Of a DNA stretch of 64,000 nucleotides, positions 24,912 through 37,783 are shown in pieces. The position numbers and the translations under genes are program-made. Source of the DNA: Tetrahymena thermophila SB210 (taxonomy: Eukaryota > Ciliophora > Oligohymenophorea > Hymenostomatida > Tetrahymenidae); the NCBI RefSeq assembly GCF_000189635.1, contig NW_002476089.1:1-64000 (forward strand). Reading direction: 5' to 3'. Under the pieces are notes generated by a model. The model was not told the DNA's origin and made no database searches. It saw nothing but the letters and a program-made list of their open reading frames with translations. Within the stretch, counting starts at the first letter, position 1, and each line of letters starts with the position of its first letter.

Positions 24912-25952
24912 ATTGCTGAAATAAAGTTGTTAGCTTTGTAGAATTTTTTGTTGAAATATAATTTGTTAAGTAAATTTAGCTAGATGTATTTGTATTACCT
25001 AAAATAAATAAGATAAGTAAAATATAAGAAATATTTGTTTCTTTATAACTATCTAAATCTTTTTGTTAATACCATCCACTAGTTACTAAAATTATTAATC
25101 TTTACTTTTGTAATAATAATTTGATAAAAATCTTGAGCAAATGCAACAAAAAAACAAAAAAGAAAAATTATTAATCTATTTTAATATTTTAATTCATTAA
25201 CTAGGCATTATAATTTCATTTTCTTCAATTTAATTAGAGAACACTAGTTTACCACATAATTATTCACAATTTTATATTTTATCTATTTGCCATCAAATTC
25301 TCGAAAACAAAATATCAAATTTATTTTTCTTATTTATTGTTTAAAAATTATAAATATAAGTAAGTAAGTATTGATAATTTAACTATAATAAGATTAAAAT
25401 TATAATAATTCTTTTTGCGTTTAAAAGATAAATATGAACAAAAAGGTTAAAATAAAAATAGCTTGGGATTAATCTTATATTTTATTCTAAATAAAAAAAC
25501 ATAAAATTTTTGGGTGCTTACTTTATTTTTACCACAAAAATTATGACCTAAGAATAAAGAAAAGAAATTTTACATTGGCAGTTAAATTATTAGATATATA
25601 TAGAAAAATTATTGAATTTGATTTTGAATATCTGCGTATATATACATTTATGAGTGTAAATAGCTATTATTTTGCAACAAATAGCTGAGAAATAATAAGA
25701 TCAATAAATATTACAGAATTTTAAACATTTTATATAAGTTTTTAATATATTTTAAATTAATTCAACTAAGCTTGAATTCTGTTAGTTAAGTATTAATATT
25801 TAATTTAATTTATTACATGTATCCTCGTTTAAAGAGAATATTTCCTACTTAAGAACTCAATACTTATTATTTTTTAATTCATGCTTGAAGTTATCAAACG
25901 ATATTTTTTAGTAGTAGTCTTTGCATTTATATATTTTTTTTATATTTGTCAT
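24912..25952. other. 1 kb spacer between two minus-strand genes
   Basis: AT-rich, no convincing gene in either strand. It contains a TAAG microsatellite near 25358-25370. The right part is the 3' region of the CXC gene; the left part should hold the promoter of the channel gene. Confidence 0.5.
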
Positions 25953-28900
25953 TCATTCCATTACTGAATTTTAAAAATCTTTAACAGATACATTAGATTT
26001 TTAATACATAGGTTACTATCTTTTGATACTGTTAAATCTTGGAGTGTTATCAAATTCTACATTTTATTATCCTTATTAATTTTGATTATTACTGTTATTA
26101 TTAGATGATTCTCCCTGACGTTAAATATTATAATCAGGATGATAATAATTCCAGCTATCATACATTCCATAATTTTAAATAGAGTGAGGATGATGATGGT
26201 ACATCGAAGGATATTAAAAGATTACAGGTGGTGCTTAATTTGATCCTCTAAAAGGATATTAATGTGGAACTCCTAATAAATGAGGGAGAGGAGGAGGGGG
26301 AATATGAGAAGGAACACCGTCTATGTAAAGAGAGTGTATGGGCATTCCTTATTTACTTCCACTGAAGTAATGAGGGTTTGAATCATGTCTATTTTTGCAG
26401 TTGTAGCATTTGCAAAGATGGGTACACTTAGCACCCATTTAGTAGCACTCGCAATATTTCTTTCTGCAGTCACTTTTTTTACAATTGCATCCTTTACTGT
26501 GAATTGCCTTTGTACCACTATCACTCTTATAGTATTAATCACTCTTTTAAATTAAAATTAAAATTTAGAATTTTTTTAAAAATATTTAACAAATCTATCT
26601 TAAAAATTTTAATTATTTTACCAAAAAATTTCCAAAAATAATTCAAAATTTTGATGCTTCAAGAGTTAAAAATTAAAAAAAATGAAATTAAAAATAATTT
26701 ATTTACTTTATCAGCTTTTGGATCAAAGGCACTACTATTTCTTTGTTGAATAAGTTCCATGGCATGCTTACGCTAGTCTTCGTATTCTGGTTTATTAAGA
26801 CAGCCTTAGCAATTTGTACCAACACAGTATTTCATTGCTTAGAAGCATTCACAGTATAATTTCAAACACTTTGTTTTCTTACAACCACAACACTCCTTTT
26901 TGTCGTTTTCATCTATATCTTAGAGATTGTTTTCTTCATCTTACAAATCATCATCATCCCTTAAATCTTCATCTTCAGCCATCATGTCTCTATCTTATAA
27001 TTCACTCCTTTGGTGGTGTTCATGGTCATGGTCATGGTCACACATAAGATCACTGTGGCTATGATTGTTATCATCTTCGTTATTAAATTAAGCTTAATTT
27101 TTTAAATTATTTTGAACTTCATTTGAAAAGTCAGAAACCAAGCTATTCATTTTCTCATTTTATTTTTATTATGATTATTGAGATCTGTTATTTTTAGAAC
27201 TTTGAGTTTTTGAGTCTAAATGATTTTTAGAAGAGGATTTTTTATTTTATACTAAATCTTGATTTGACTGTTATTGTTGTGAATCATATTTTTTTTTAGT
27301 TGAAGGTGTAGAAAACTCATTTTTCTTGACATTTGGTGTATCAAAGTGGCGTCTTTTTTTATTTATGCTATCTTAGTGAGAACTATCATTTTTTGAGATA
27401 GATCTAGCCTTTTTAGCAGTAGTTTAAGAATAACTGTTAAGATTAACTGACTTATCATTTATTTGATCGTTTTATGTTTCGTTTTATTATTCGATTTTTC
27501 TTTTAGCAGAAGAAAGGAGGATGGGATTTTTAAGTTAAACTTCTTCAATATCTTCATTCATCTCTTACGATGCATTTTGGGATTATTCTTAGTATGAAGC
27601 ACTTTTTTTAATTTTTTAAATTTGTTATTAAAGAAAAGTGGTGTTTGCTTTATTATGGATTTTTTTATGTTTATCTTTAAGGCTTTGCTTTTAATATTCA
27701 TTTAAAGGGAAATTAATTGTATTTGTGTCTTCAAATATGTCATTTTTATCATCATTTTCCTTTAATATTTTTCTAGTTTATTTTTAGACTGAATTATATT
27801 TAGAGTCTTGTTATGGTGATTAATCTTCGCTACTGCCTTCTTGCTTTTTTGACTTATTGTTTACATTCTTAATTTGCTCTTAGGAGTCTGAATTTTCATT
27901 ATCACTTATTTCTTTTTCATGATTATTATCAAAGAGTAACTTTCCTAACTACTTATTTTAATAAACTAAAGAAGCTGATTTATTACTAGCAAAAGGACCA
28001 TCTTATCTAGGAACTACTCTAGTATCATGATTTAAATTTCTATGCAAAATATTATTTTTAACATTTGGAGAGTTAGATTATGGTGGCATTTCTTAGCTGT
28101 AATAGTAGGAATTCATTGAGTACTAATATGGAAGATTTTTTTTCATCATAAATTGGAAATAAGGATTGGGAGATATATATCTGTTACTAATTTGGCCTTT
28201 AAATGGTGGGGTTCTTTGAGAAGAGAAGCTTTTTTTAGAGTAACGAGAACCTGTACTAAACAAAGATTTTCCATTAAAATTTTACTCGTTTGAGGGAATT
28301 TCAAATTGAAAATAGTTTTCTGAAAAGTTTATTTTACTTATTAATTACTTAAATTCGTCACTTTCCTTAAAATTTTACAGTTCAGTCCTATATTTATTTA
28401 TAAATAAATTAACATAAATAATAAAATACACTCTTAAAAAATAAGTAAATTAAAAATAGCTTACTCATTTTCAAATTCAATTATAAATTTAGGTTTTTTC
28501 ATTATCACAGTTCCAGATGCATTAGGTTCTTAATCTCTAACATCCTTGATTAAAGTTTCACAAGCTAATAGGCTTATACCATTCTATTCGCTAAAAATTA
28601 AATCAGTTTCTATATTTTATTTTTCAGTGTTTTTTTATTCTTCACCATTCTAATTCTCCACTTATCCTGTTTCTTCGTGCTATTAAAAATAGTTATTCAA
28701 TACGAATTCAGGTTGATGATGATGATGAATATTATTTTTCTCTTAAAATGGACTTGAAGGGTTGCTGGTATATTATTATAATTTATGGTAAGCATTTTGA
28801 GTGTGGATAATTGGATGAACAAGGCTTGTAAAGTCTCTTTTAAAAGGGCTATGAAAGTGAATGTCGCTTGGAGGATATCTATTAAATTGATAGAAAAATA

Positions 28901-29764
28901 GTGGTATATAATAAGTAAGTAAATTGATAAGAAGCAAAATTAATCTAAGATTTATTTTTAAATTTCAAAATTTAAATTGTAAATGGTAACCTAATACATT
29001 GAAGATAGAAAAACTTATGGAAAATTATTAGAATTAGTATAAGATTTTGCAGAATATTAATTTTTTTAAGTAAATATAAATATTGAGTATCTGCATAATT
29101 ATATCTAATTGAATCTTATGTAAGAAACAAAAAACCATTTAATAGTGTATCTTTTTATTTATTTATATTAATCTAAATATTAAAAAGAAAAATTGATAAG
29201 CTCTTCTTACTCGCCTGGGAAAGACAGAGGCTGGAATGGAGTGCCATCATATCCCTAGTAGTTAGGGGAGTCACTCAAGTTTTATCCAGTAATTAAACGA
29301 TTTCCGCCAATCCTAAAGTTTTTAATTTAAAATAAAACAATTAAATCTAATAAGGTGAGATTTATTCTATTGAATCCATGCTTGAAACAGTCCTGATCTA
29401 AATCTTTGAAGTTAGATTCAGGCTGGAGCTAGGTAAAAAAATATAAAAATTATTACATAGGTGATTTAAAAATAGCTTAGTTATCATTTATTGCAGCATT
29501 TATTTTTTTCTCGCTAATAGGAGAGATCATTTATTTAGCGGAAGGTGTCTTATCATATCTTGTAAATCCTTTTATAATATTAAAATATAATTTTGCTTGA
29601 TTAAGCAACATAGATGCTTAATACTACTTGATGGTAATTGATCAAGTGAAGAAAATAAGTAAAATTTCTTAAACATCAGTAAAATGATTTAAAAAATATC
29701 ATTTGAATTTTGTTTTACCTTCTTTTTTTGGAGTTTACAAATTAGATTTTGTTGAGTCTTTCAT
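25953..29764 (-). CDS. Tesmin/LIN54-type CXC-domain protein, copy 1
   Basis: Probable sequence-specific DNA-binding protein of the LIN54/TSO1/MSL2 class, which in animals and plants is the DNA-reading subunit of DREAM/MuvB complexes controlling cell-cycle genes. Starts [15 protein letters not shown] at 29764; several small 5' exons whose junctions near 29300-29420 are uncertain, a long central exon and a last exon ending KDFQNSVME. Two cysteine-rich repeats are present: [18 protein letters not shown] (near 26880) and [18 protein letters not shown] (near 26450), separated by an RNSSAFDP-type linker that contains an intron. Both retain the Lys-Tyr-Cys core whose Tyr inserts into the minor groove in LIN54. 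Before the first repeat is a His/Asp-rich tract (HDHDHEHH near 27030) and a very polar low-complexity region; after the second is a Pro/His/Tyr-rich tail. A named Tetrahymena relative is Anqa1; I cannot tell which paralogue this is. Confidence 0.88.
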
Positions 29765-31317
29765 TTTCTTTAGAGATCTATGAGGTTTAACTCTTCCTTA
29801 TCACTACTTTTAATATGTTTTGGTGATTAAAGTAGCAACTTTTTTAATGTTTTTTGTTTCTTTTTTAAAAAACAGAGTGTTTTCTTTAATTAATTTTTAT
29901 ATTTCTTTTTATTATGTATTTTTATTGATTTATTAATTGAAAACAAGCAATTTAATTAAGAAACATACATAAATATGAATGAATGAATGAATTAATAAAT
30001 AAATAAATAAATGCAAATAATTTATTATGCGCAATTTATGTACATATTAAACTTATTCCAAATATCAATCAATCATTAAATTTTGATATTAAATCTTTTT
30101 TAATGCTTGATATTAATTAACTAATACTTCCTAATTTAAAAAAAGAGAAGAAATTTAAAATTAGTAAAGAGTTTATAATTTCCCTCTCTTTCAAATTCAA
30201 ATTTGCCACTCATCCTAATTTTCGTTTAATACAGTTTTTCTATTTTTTTACTGTATATTTGCTTCCATGTAATTTATCATACTTTTGCTTATTACAAATA
30301 AATCAAAATAAACCATTTTCTCACTTTCTAAAAATTATTTCTAAATTTTTAAAGAATATTCTTTGCTTGTTACATTAAAAAATATTAAAAAAGGTCCTCA
30401 AATAAATTATCTAGCACAATTAAACATAGCAATATTTAAATAGGTTATATTTTAAAATTAATTTAATACTTTTAGTTTTAACAATAAAACTAAAACTTTT
30501 TTTTATACTACAAAAATAATTATTTTCTCCATTATTAATGGACCAATAAATATATTATATACTCGTATCCTAAGTCTAATTTAAAAAATAAGGTAAAATG
30601 CAAAATATTAATCATCAAAAATGGCGGGCTTAACTTGGGATGTGAAAAATTTAAGAAGATTTACAGCGTATAATTAATTTATATAATATAAAATATTAAC
30701 ATAAAATTCAATATTTTTAAAAAAATTTTAGTAAACTATTATAAATTATATCAATTTTCATAAAATAGTTTCATATTTCTTAAGTAAATTTTGTTGACAT
30801 AAGTTTTTTAATAAAGACAAATAAATGGATTAGAACTACTTTTGTTAATCTAAAATAAATAACATATGTAAACTAAAATTGAAATAAAAATAAATATGTA
30901 AATAAAATTTTAGAAATGATAAAAAATAAGTAATATGTGATGAATATAGATAATATTTATAATACATTTTTATTTTATTTATTTATATAATTTTCAAGTA
31001 TTTAATTTAATATATACATTTATTTATTTTATTATTTTATAGTTTAGATTTATGGATCTGATTATAGGTAGATAGATAATAAAATTAATTTCTTTAATTT
31101 AAAGTAATATTTTTTTTGCAGAATTTCTTTGTTATTATTATCAGAAATAGATGGTAAGTTTATAATAAAGTTCTTGAGCCATAAATTATGATTTTTTTTT
31201 CAAGTGGTTTCTGATAAAAAAAATCATGGAAAAGGAAAATTGTTATTAGTTTGATCTAATCTTATAAAATTTACCATATCAATCAATCAATATGTGTATA
31301 ATTTTACAGTATTTTTT
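29765..31317. other. Spacer between the two CXC genes
   Basis: 1.55 kb between tandem paralogues, containing the promoter of copy 1 and the 3' region of copy 2. It has an ATGA/AATA microsatellite near 29975-30012 and one possible small gene at 30621, listed separately. Otherwise AT-rich with no visible feature. Confidence 0.5.
30621..30882 (+). CDS. Possible short gene, two exons (about 65 aa)
   Basis: A GC-richer island starts with a good Tetrahymena start context (AAAAATGG) and reads MAGLTWDVKNLRRFT. A GTATAA..TTTTAG intron (about 30670-30731) would join it to a second exon reading on through LIKTNKWIRTTFVNLKQI to TGA at 30880-30882. The first exon looks coding; the second is lower quality. 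No homology recognised. It is the only plus-strand candidate in a region otherwise read on the minus strand. Confidence 0.3.
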
Positions 31318-34300
31318 TCAAGAAACATTTTTTTGTTTTTTTGAATTAGATCTTTTTGAATTAGAAGAGGGGAGTTGCTTTTCTTCAACTTCTTCTTTTT
31401 AAATACTTTTTTTATCTTTTTTCTTGTTGGAACTAGTAGGAACTGCAGCTTTTTTTGCTGACTACTTTTGGCTGGCTTATTGCTTTGGTTTGTCTTCTTA
31501 AATCTTTGAATTTTGGTTTTTTCTTGTATTATGGGGAGATTTGGTGATTTCAACATTTAAGGAGACATTTTCCTTTTTACTTTTTTTGCTTTTTTTATCC
31601 TCTTTTTTAGCGGGTTACTTTTTAGTCTTTTAGTTTATGGTATTTTGAATTTCTTCACTTTCTATATCCTCTTCAGCATCACTTTACTATAAATTTTCAA
31701 TTTATTGTTAATGTAAATCTTATTCTTCCAAAGATTTGCTATTTTGATTTTCCTCAATTTATTCTCCATTTTCAAGATTTTCTTCTTCAATAGCTTCATT
31801 AATTGTTTTGACTTATTCAATTTCTTCTTTTTTCAGCTTTTGTTTTATAGAGCTGTCATATTCAAGCTTAATTTTCTATATCTTTTAATCTTTTTTGAAT
31901 TAAATTTCCTCCTTTTTAATTTAAACTTGTTGTTCTTCTTGAATTTCATTCATGGAATTTTCTTTAAATCTTGGAGAAATAAATTGCTTTGATACCTATT
32001 GATCACTAATTTCTTTATTTACGCCAAGCTCATCGTTGGATTCTTTAACTATATTTTGAGCATCCAATAGTTTTTCATCAGCAGGAGCTTGTTTTCTTTT
32101 CTTTTCAGGATAAGGCATATAAGGATATCCATAGTTATCGTAGTATTACTATTCATCGTAGTAGTTACCTTACTTTAATCCTCTCTTTCTATTAGATAGT
32201 TATTCATACTAGTATGCTGATTGTGGATATTATGGAGGATATTTTTTGCTGTTTTTACCATTTTACTAATGGGGACCTTATGGGAAATTGTAATGATCAT
32301 ATCCATATTAGTATGGGTGTTCGTAATGAGAAAGGATATGAGGACCAGCAGAATTTTCACCTTATTCTTCTTGATTAATCATATAATAGTCATTGTAGTA
32401 ATAAGGGTAAGGTAACTAGTAGTAGTAAGGTTAGTAATTTTCTTAACCATAGTAATAATTATATTAATTATATTAGGAATATTCATTTTATGCTAAATTT
32501 AATTAGTTAGGTTGGGAACGATGATTTTAAGGAACCTTTCCTGTGCTTGTTAAGATATTAGAAGCTGAAGGAGTAGCATTCAATCTGGAATCTGGTTCTT
32601 CATGAGAATGAGGATGGTTAATATTATTTCTGCAATTATCACACTTACAAAGTTTAGTACACTTAACTCCCAACTAATAACACTCACAATATTTCTTTAG
32701 GCAGTTACTCTTTTTACAGTTACACCCTTTGCTGTGTACCTTTTATTCGTTGTCAACTCCTTCTTCATTGCATAATTATTTGAGTTTACTTTACTGTTTT
32801 TAAATTATATATTATAAAATATGGTAGATAAATACAATTAAATTATTACACTATCAATCTTTGGATCAAAAGCACTATTATTTCTTTCAAGGATAGCTTA
32901 CCTAGCCTCTTTTCTCATTGCTTCGAATTCAGGTTTGTTAAAGCAACCTTAGCAAGTACAACCTTCACACATTCTTGAAGCAGCAAAGCATTCACAATAT
33001 AATTTTAAACATTTTGTTCTTTTGCAGTTACAACAAATTTTTCTATCTTCTGCATGATTAGCAGGTTTTATTGAAGAGTTTTGAGCTGTGTATGGAGCTA
33101 AATTAGAGTCCCCTGAAGAATTAGATTGTTTTTCAATATGGTCTTCATCTTCATGCATATTTTCATGATCATCTTCCTTCTCAGCAGTAGATTTTTCAAT
33201 AGGAGGATTTTTTAAATTTTCTTCCTCTTCTTCCTCCTCCTCAATATTTTGGCTCTCAGCTTTTTTGGAGGAAAGTTAAATCTATTCATTTTCAAGCTAG
33301 AGAAGCTTATCTTTTTTTGATTGCTTCTTTTATTCAACTTTATCCTCTTTCTTTTTGCTAAGTTATGATGTAATTTAGTTATTTCCAGTAAGAAGCTAAC
33401 TAGACTTCTTTTTAGTAGAAGGAGTGTGTAAATCTCTATCATCATTCCTTTGAGGAGACTCAAAGAGTTTACGCTTTTGCTACTGTTAAGGTTTTTCTGC
33501 AGTTTAAATAAAATCTGAAGATTAAATTTGCAAGTCTGTGTTTTTCTTAACTGTAGTAGCATTGTCGCTGATTTAACTACTTTGACTATTTTTGTAAGGA
33601 TTGAAAGTCATTTATGTATTCTAAGAATCAAATAAGGCTGCATTTTATTGAATATTGTTATTTTCTTCAAATAGATTGTATGACTTATGTGAATTTTAAA
33701 CATCTCCTTTTTTTACTGGATTTTTGGCATTCATTATAGAAGGCCCACTTTTCTTTTAGTTTTTTTCATCTTATCTTTATTCTTCTTAGCACTCATCATC
33801 ATTTTCGTCATGAAATTGAATCACTCTTTTATAAGATATTTGATGGTTTTCATTTTCAGAGTCTTATGGCTTAGGAATTACTTATTTAGTTCCACAGCTT
33901 TAAAGTTAGAAATCATCAACATACACTTTATTAAAATCTGAATCAATAAATTTTTCGAACTAGTTTCTTTTTTAATAAAAAAAAAGATAAATATATAAAA
34001 CTTTAATGGATAAAAAATTAAAGATATTTGCAAATATTTTTAATCGTTTGTAAAATTAATAAATTTAAATGTGTCGCGCCAAAATCTTAATTTAATCAAT
34101 CATATAATTCTTAAAAAGCCAATCCTAAATAAAAATTAGAGTGTTAAAATATCCTTTCTTAACATTATTATTGATTAATTAATTAATTAAAAACTCAAAG
34201 TTAAAAGCTTTATTTATTTAATTATTTTTTGAAATCTATTATTACTTGTTGTTGAAAGTCATTTTAAATACAGGAGACTAGTAGACATAGTAGTTACTGT

Positions 34301-35003
34301 GGTTTTCGTTTAATGGTTGGTTGGCAAAATGAGAAAGCTTGCTAGATGGGTAGTTAGCAGGTTTTCCGTTAAGCAATATAATAGGTTATTGCTTACTTAT
34401 GACAGGGGTAGTCGCTGCTTTATGGCCATGTGGGTAGTGCTAATGATAATCTGAGTCAAATTCATCTTTTTGTAAATGACCATATTCGTGATGGTGAATT
34501 GGTGGTGGAATCATATGAACTGGGTTATATCCTATAGGAGGGTATTTACCATATTAAGCATTATGAGAAACAGGAGCAGGACTAAAAACATTCTTCATAT
34601 TTTTATAGCTATTTGAGTGATAAAAAAAAATAATAAATATTAGCCTAAGATTTTTTTTCAAATATTTCTTCATAAATAAGTAGATGAGAGGATTGATTTT
34701 TGTTGCATAAATGAATATTAATTTCAATGAATTTTTTGCAAGAATAATGATATAATTTATTTTTTACCTCTTGTTATTTTGCTATATAGGTGATGCCATG
34801 AAATGAGTTTTAGCCATAAATTGAAAGTTATTGATAGGAGAAAGATTATTCTAGCAGTAAGAATGGAATGGATCATCGATCTTTCTATTAGAATTAAGAA
34901 TTTGGTCATCAGATAAATCAAATTTATCATTCTTACAAGGAGTAGAAATGAATTGCTACTATTATTATTTATGGGAATTATTATCAAAGTAATTATTCTT
35001 CAT
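31318..35003 (-). CDS. Tesmin/LIN54-type CXC-domain protein, copy 2
   Basis: Tandem paralogue of the gene at 25953-29764, same strand. Starts [17 protein letters not shown] at 35003. Exons lie at about 35003-34768, 34620-34245, 33973-32855 and 32800-31318. Repeats: [18 protein letters not shown] (near 33010) and [18 protein letters not shown] (near 32700), with the same [10 protein letters not shown] linker and an intron at the same place as copy 1. The N-terminus shares SP/His-rich segments with copy 1 ([12 protein letters not shown]). The acidic block EEEEEEEE (near 33230) precedes the first repeat. The C-terminus differs: a Tyr/Gln-rich stretch ([15 protein letters not shown]) and then a lysine/glutamate-rich tail ending KKQKNVS. 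Family function as for copy 1; different tails suggest the two copies have diverged in partners. Confidence 0.88.
34074..34084. promoter_or_regulatory. E2F-like motif (TCGCGCCAAAA) in intron of CXC copy 2
   Basis: A GC-rich word in an otherwise AT-rich intron (about 33974-34244). Its reverse complement TTTTGGCGCGA fits the E2F/DP consensus TTTSSCGC exactly. Function is inferred from the motif alone; LIN54-class proteins work with E2F/DP, so autoregulation is conceivable. Confidence 0.35.
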
Positions 35004-37783
35004 CAACAAACTAAATGTAAAATTTCCTTTTTATAGACTTCAATATATTATTTTTATTAAAAGTTAGCAATTTAATTGCACCCAAGCTAGCAACGATATG
35101 AAGAGTTCAGCTTAATATAGGCTTGGTAATAAGAATTTGCTCTCTTTAAGTTTCTATTTATTATTTAATTTTTTTGATTAATTTATTTTTTGTTGAGATT
35201 TATAAGCTATGAGTTTTTTATTTATTTATTTATTTTTGTTTTTTTTGATTACAATGATTTATCAAATATCAAAGCCCATACATACATTCAATACAGTATT
35301 ATGCAGTGCTTATATTATTCATCTAATCTTAATTCATTTAATTCTTCTCTCAAATCAAATTTATCGCTGAGCAAGAATTTATTAAATTTTATTAATTAAA
35401 TTTTGAAATCTAAGGTTTTGCTTTTCGCACCAAATTTATTTTTAAATTCAAATGCAATATTCCCCACTTATTTTATTCTTACCTTTATCTAATAACAATA
35501 ATATTTTTCTTTTGCTTCGCAGAATATAAATACCACATTTGACTTCTCTTTATTATTTTCTCTTCTCTAGACAAAAAATATTCAAAAATACATTTGATTA
35601 TTTGAAAATAAATGAATGTATTTAACTCTTAAAACTCGCTAATTCTAAAAATACCGCCAAAAATAAAAGATATTAATTTTATTTATATTACTAATAAATG
35701 CTTATTTCGATAAAACTTTTAATTTCACCCAAAAAATATATATTTGAAACTTACTTTTATTTATCACAAAAAAGAAAAAAAAGATAGGAACGAAGGAAGT
35801 ACACTTTTATTTAAATATTAATATTAGTTTTCCTTTACTTTTGAATATAAGGAAAATATATATAATTTATTTTTTTATTAAAAAAAAGCAAATTTAATGG
35901 GACTGACTGACTCATTCAAAAAAGAATAAGTAAGTTGTTCAAAAATTTGCCAAAAGATTTTTATCTAAGTAGTTTTTTGCAAATTAAAAATTTGCTGAAT
36001 AAAGCTAAGTATTTTAGTAAAATTTTCAATCTCGAAACATAGTTATATATAATAGATTACTATTGAATAAGATAAACTGCTCATAATTTTAATCATTAAT
36101 TTTTTATAATAAAAGAGTTCTAAATCAAGATTCATATACATATATATACATGCGTGCGTTCAAATTTGAATTTAAATTTAAACATATAATCTCTCTATGC
36201 TTTATTTCCCACAATGTAATAAATCTTTCTTCTAATTGAAAATTTAAACGATTATATTTTTTCTAAAAAAAGGCATCTTATTACAATAATATGTAAATAT
36301 AATCAAATAAAATTTATGATTATTTACCATCTTTTACTTATTTTTTTTAATTTATTTTTAAATTGATTAAATTTTCAATTATTATAATCAATACTCTAAA
36401 AATGTGATTGCTAAAATATCCAAACATATATCAGTGATATGATCTTTTCAAAGACTATAAATGTTTTTTTAAAATAAATTTTAATTTTTAAAATAAGTGA
36501 TCTAAAATCTCAAGTTATTATTTGCTAAATATTCAGAAATGAGTGGTATATAATATATTTTGATTTTTTGGATACTTAGATTATTTAAAAGTAATAATAA
36601 AATTAATGTTTTTTTTGATTTGGCATTTTAATATAAACTATTTTTAATTTGTTTTTGTAAGGATACAAACAAGGTATCATCGATGTATCTTTTTTAAAAC
36701 TTACTCTCTATTTGAATTATTTAATATTGTAGAAATTGTTTAATAATATCTAAAATGATTTTTTAAATTAAAAATTTAGAAGCAAAAAACAATATAAATA
36801 AATTGTTTTACTTCAAAAATAATAAATTTACTTAAATAAAAAAAATAATTAATTAAATGAAATAATAAAAATAATTAATTAACTGAAATAAAAGTTTTAA
36901 ATAAAAAAATTTTAATTATTTTAAATAAAAATTAAAAATTTGAGTAAAAAAATATAAAATTAACTTAAATAAATATTATAAATAAAAATTCTAGTAAATT
37001 TATAGCATTTTGTTAGTGTGAATTAGAAAAAAAAATTGAGTGAATATATGATAATACTTAAATTGAATATTTGATTTGAGTTTTACAATTAGATATACTG
37101 AAAAATATATACAGAAATGATTATTTATTTAATTATAATTTTTTAATGTCTAAAGAAATGTAGAGAATAAAAGGTACCTTAAATATTTTATCTTTAGTGA
37201 ATTGATATAATTAATAATTAAAATATGGAAGATAATTTAAAATAATAATTTATGTATGAATATTTTATTATTCATATTTGAAAAATGTGAATACGTCCAT
37301 GCGTAGGTAAGTATAATTGTTTTTCATTTCAAAAACAGAGTTATAACAAGATAATACAAAACTAGTAGCTTCATTTCGTTTATTTTGAAATAAGATATTT
37401 TAAAGTACTATCTATCTATCTATTTGGTAGGAAAGGATAAGAAGAAGATTTCATTTCATTTTAGTCATAAATAAATTTGTGAATAGTTAGTTTTTAACAG
37501 TAAAAAAATGTTTAAATTATATGAAGATCTTAATAGTGTTTATTTTTTAAGTAAAGATTTATCTAGGCTTTTAAGTATGTATGTATGATAAATATAGGCT
37601 TGCTATTATTATTAAAATTAATTACTAGATTTCATATAAGTGTTTAAGCATGTTTGTTTGAGTGAGTTTGTTAGTTGAAATAATAAATAATAATTAAATG
37701 TGGCATAACTTTGTTTTTTACAAGTAATATTTTAATTTTATTTTTGTTTGTTGCTAAGATTTGATTTTTTTATTATTCTCAGA
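35004..37783. other. 2.8 kb spacer, promoter side of CXC copy 2
   Basis: The largest gene-poor stretch here. It contains an E2F-like CCGCCAAAAA at 35654-35663 about 650 bp upstream of the CXC start, an AT-dinucleotide tract near 36134-36152, and A-rich low-complexity DNA around 36830-36990. No gene is supportable in either strand. Confidence 0.5.

Noticed and set aside
26994-27045. GGTCATGGTCATGGTCATGG as a regulatory repeat.
   Set aside because: It is the reverse strand of the coding His/Asp repeat of CXC copy 1.
30617-30632. AAATGGCGGGC as an E2F site in the promoter of CXC copy 1.
   Set aside because: It overlaps a likely start codon context of a small coding island and fits the E2F core poorly; the two better sites are at 34074 and 35654.
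32940-33240. Acidic and cysteine-rich minus-strand stretch as a metallothionein-like small gene.
   Set aside because: It is in frame with, and part of, the first CXC repeat of the LIN54-like copy 2.
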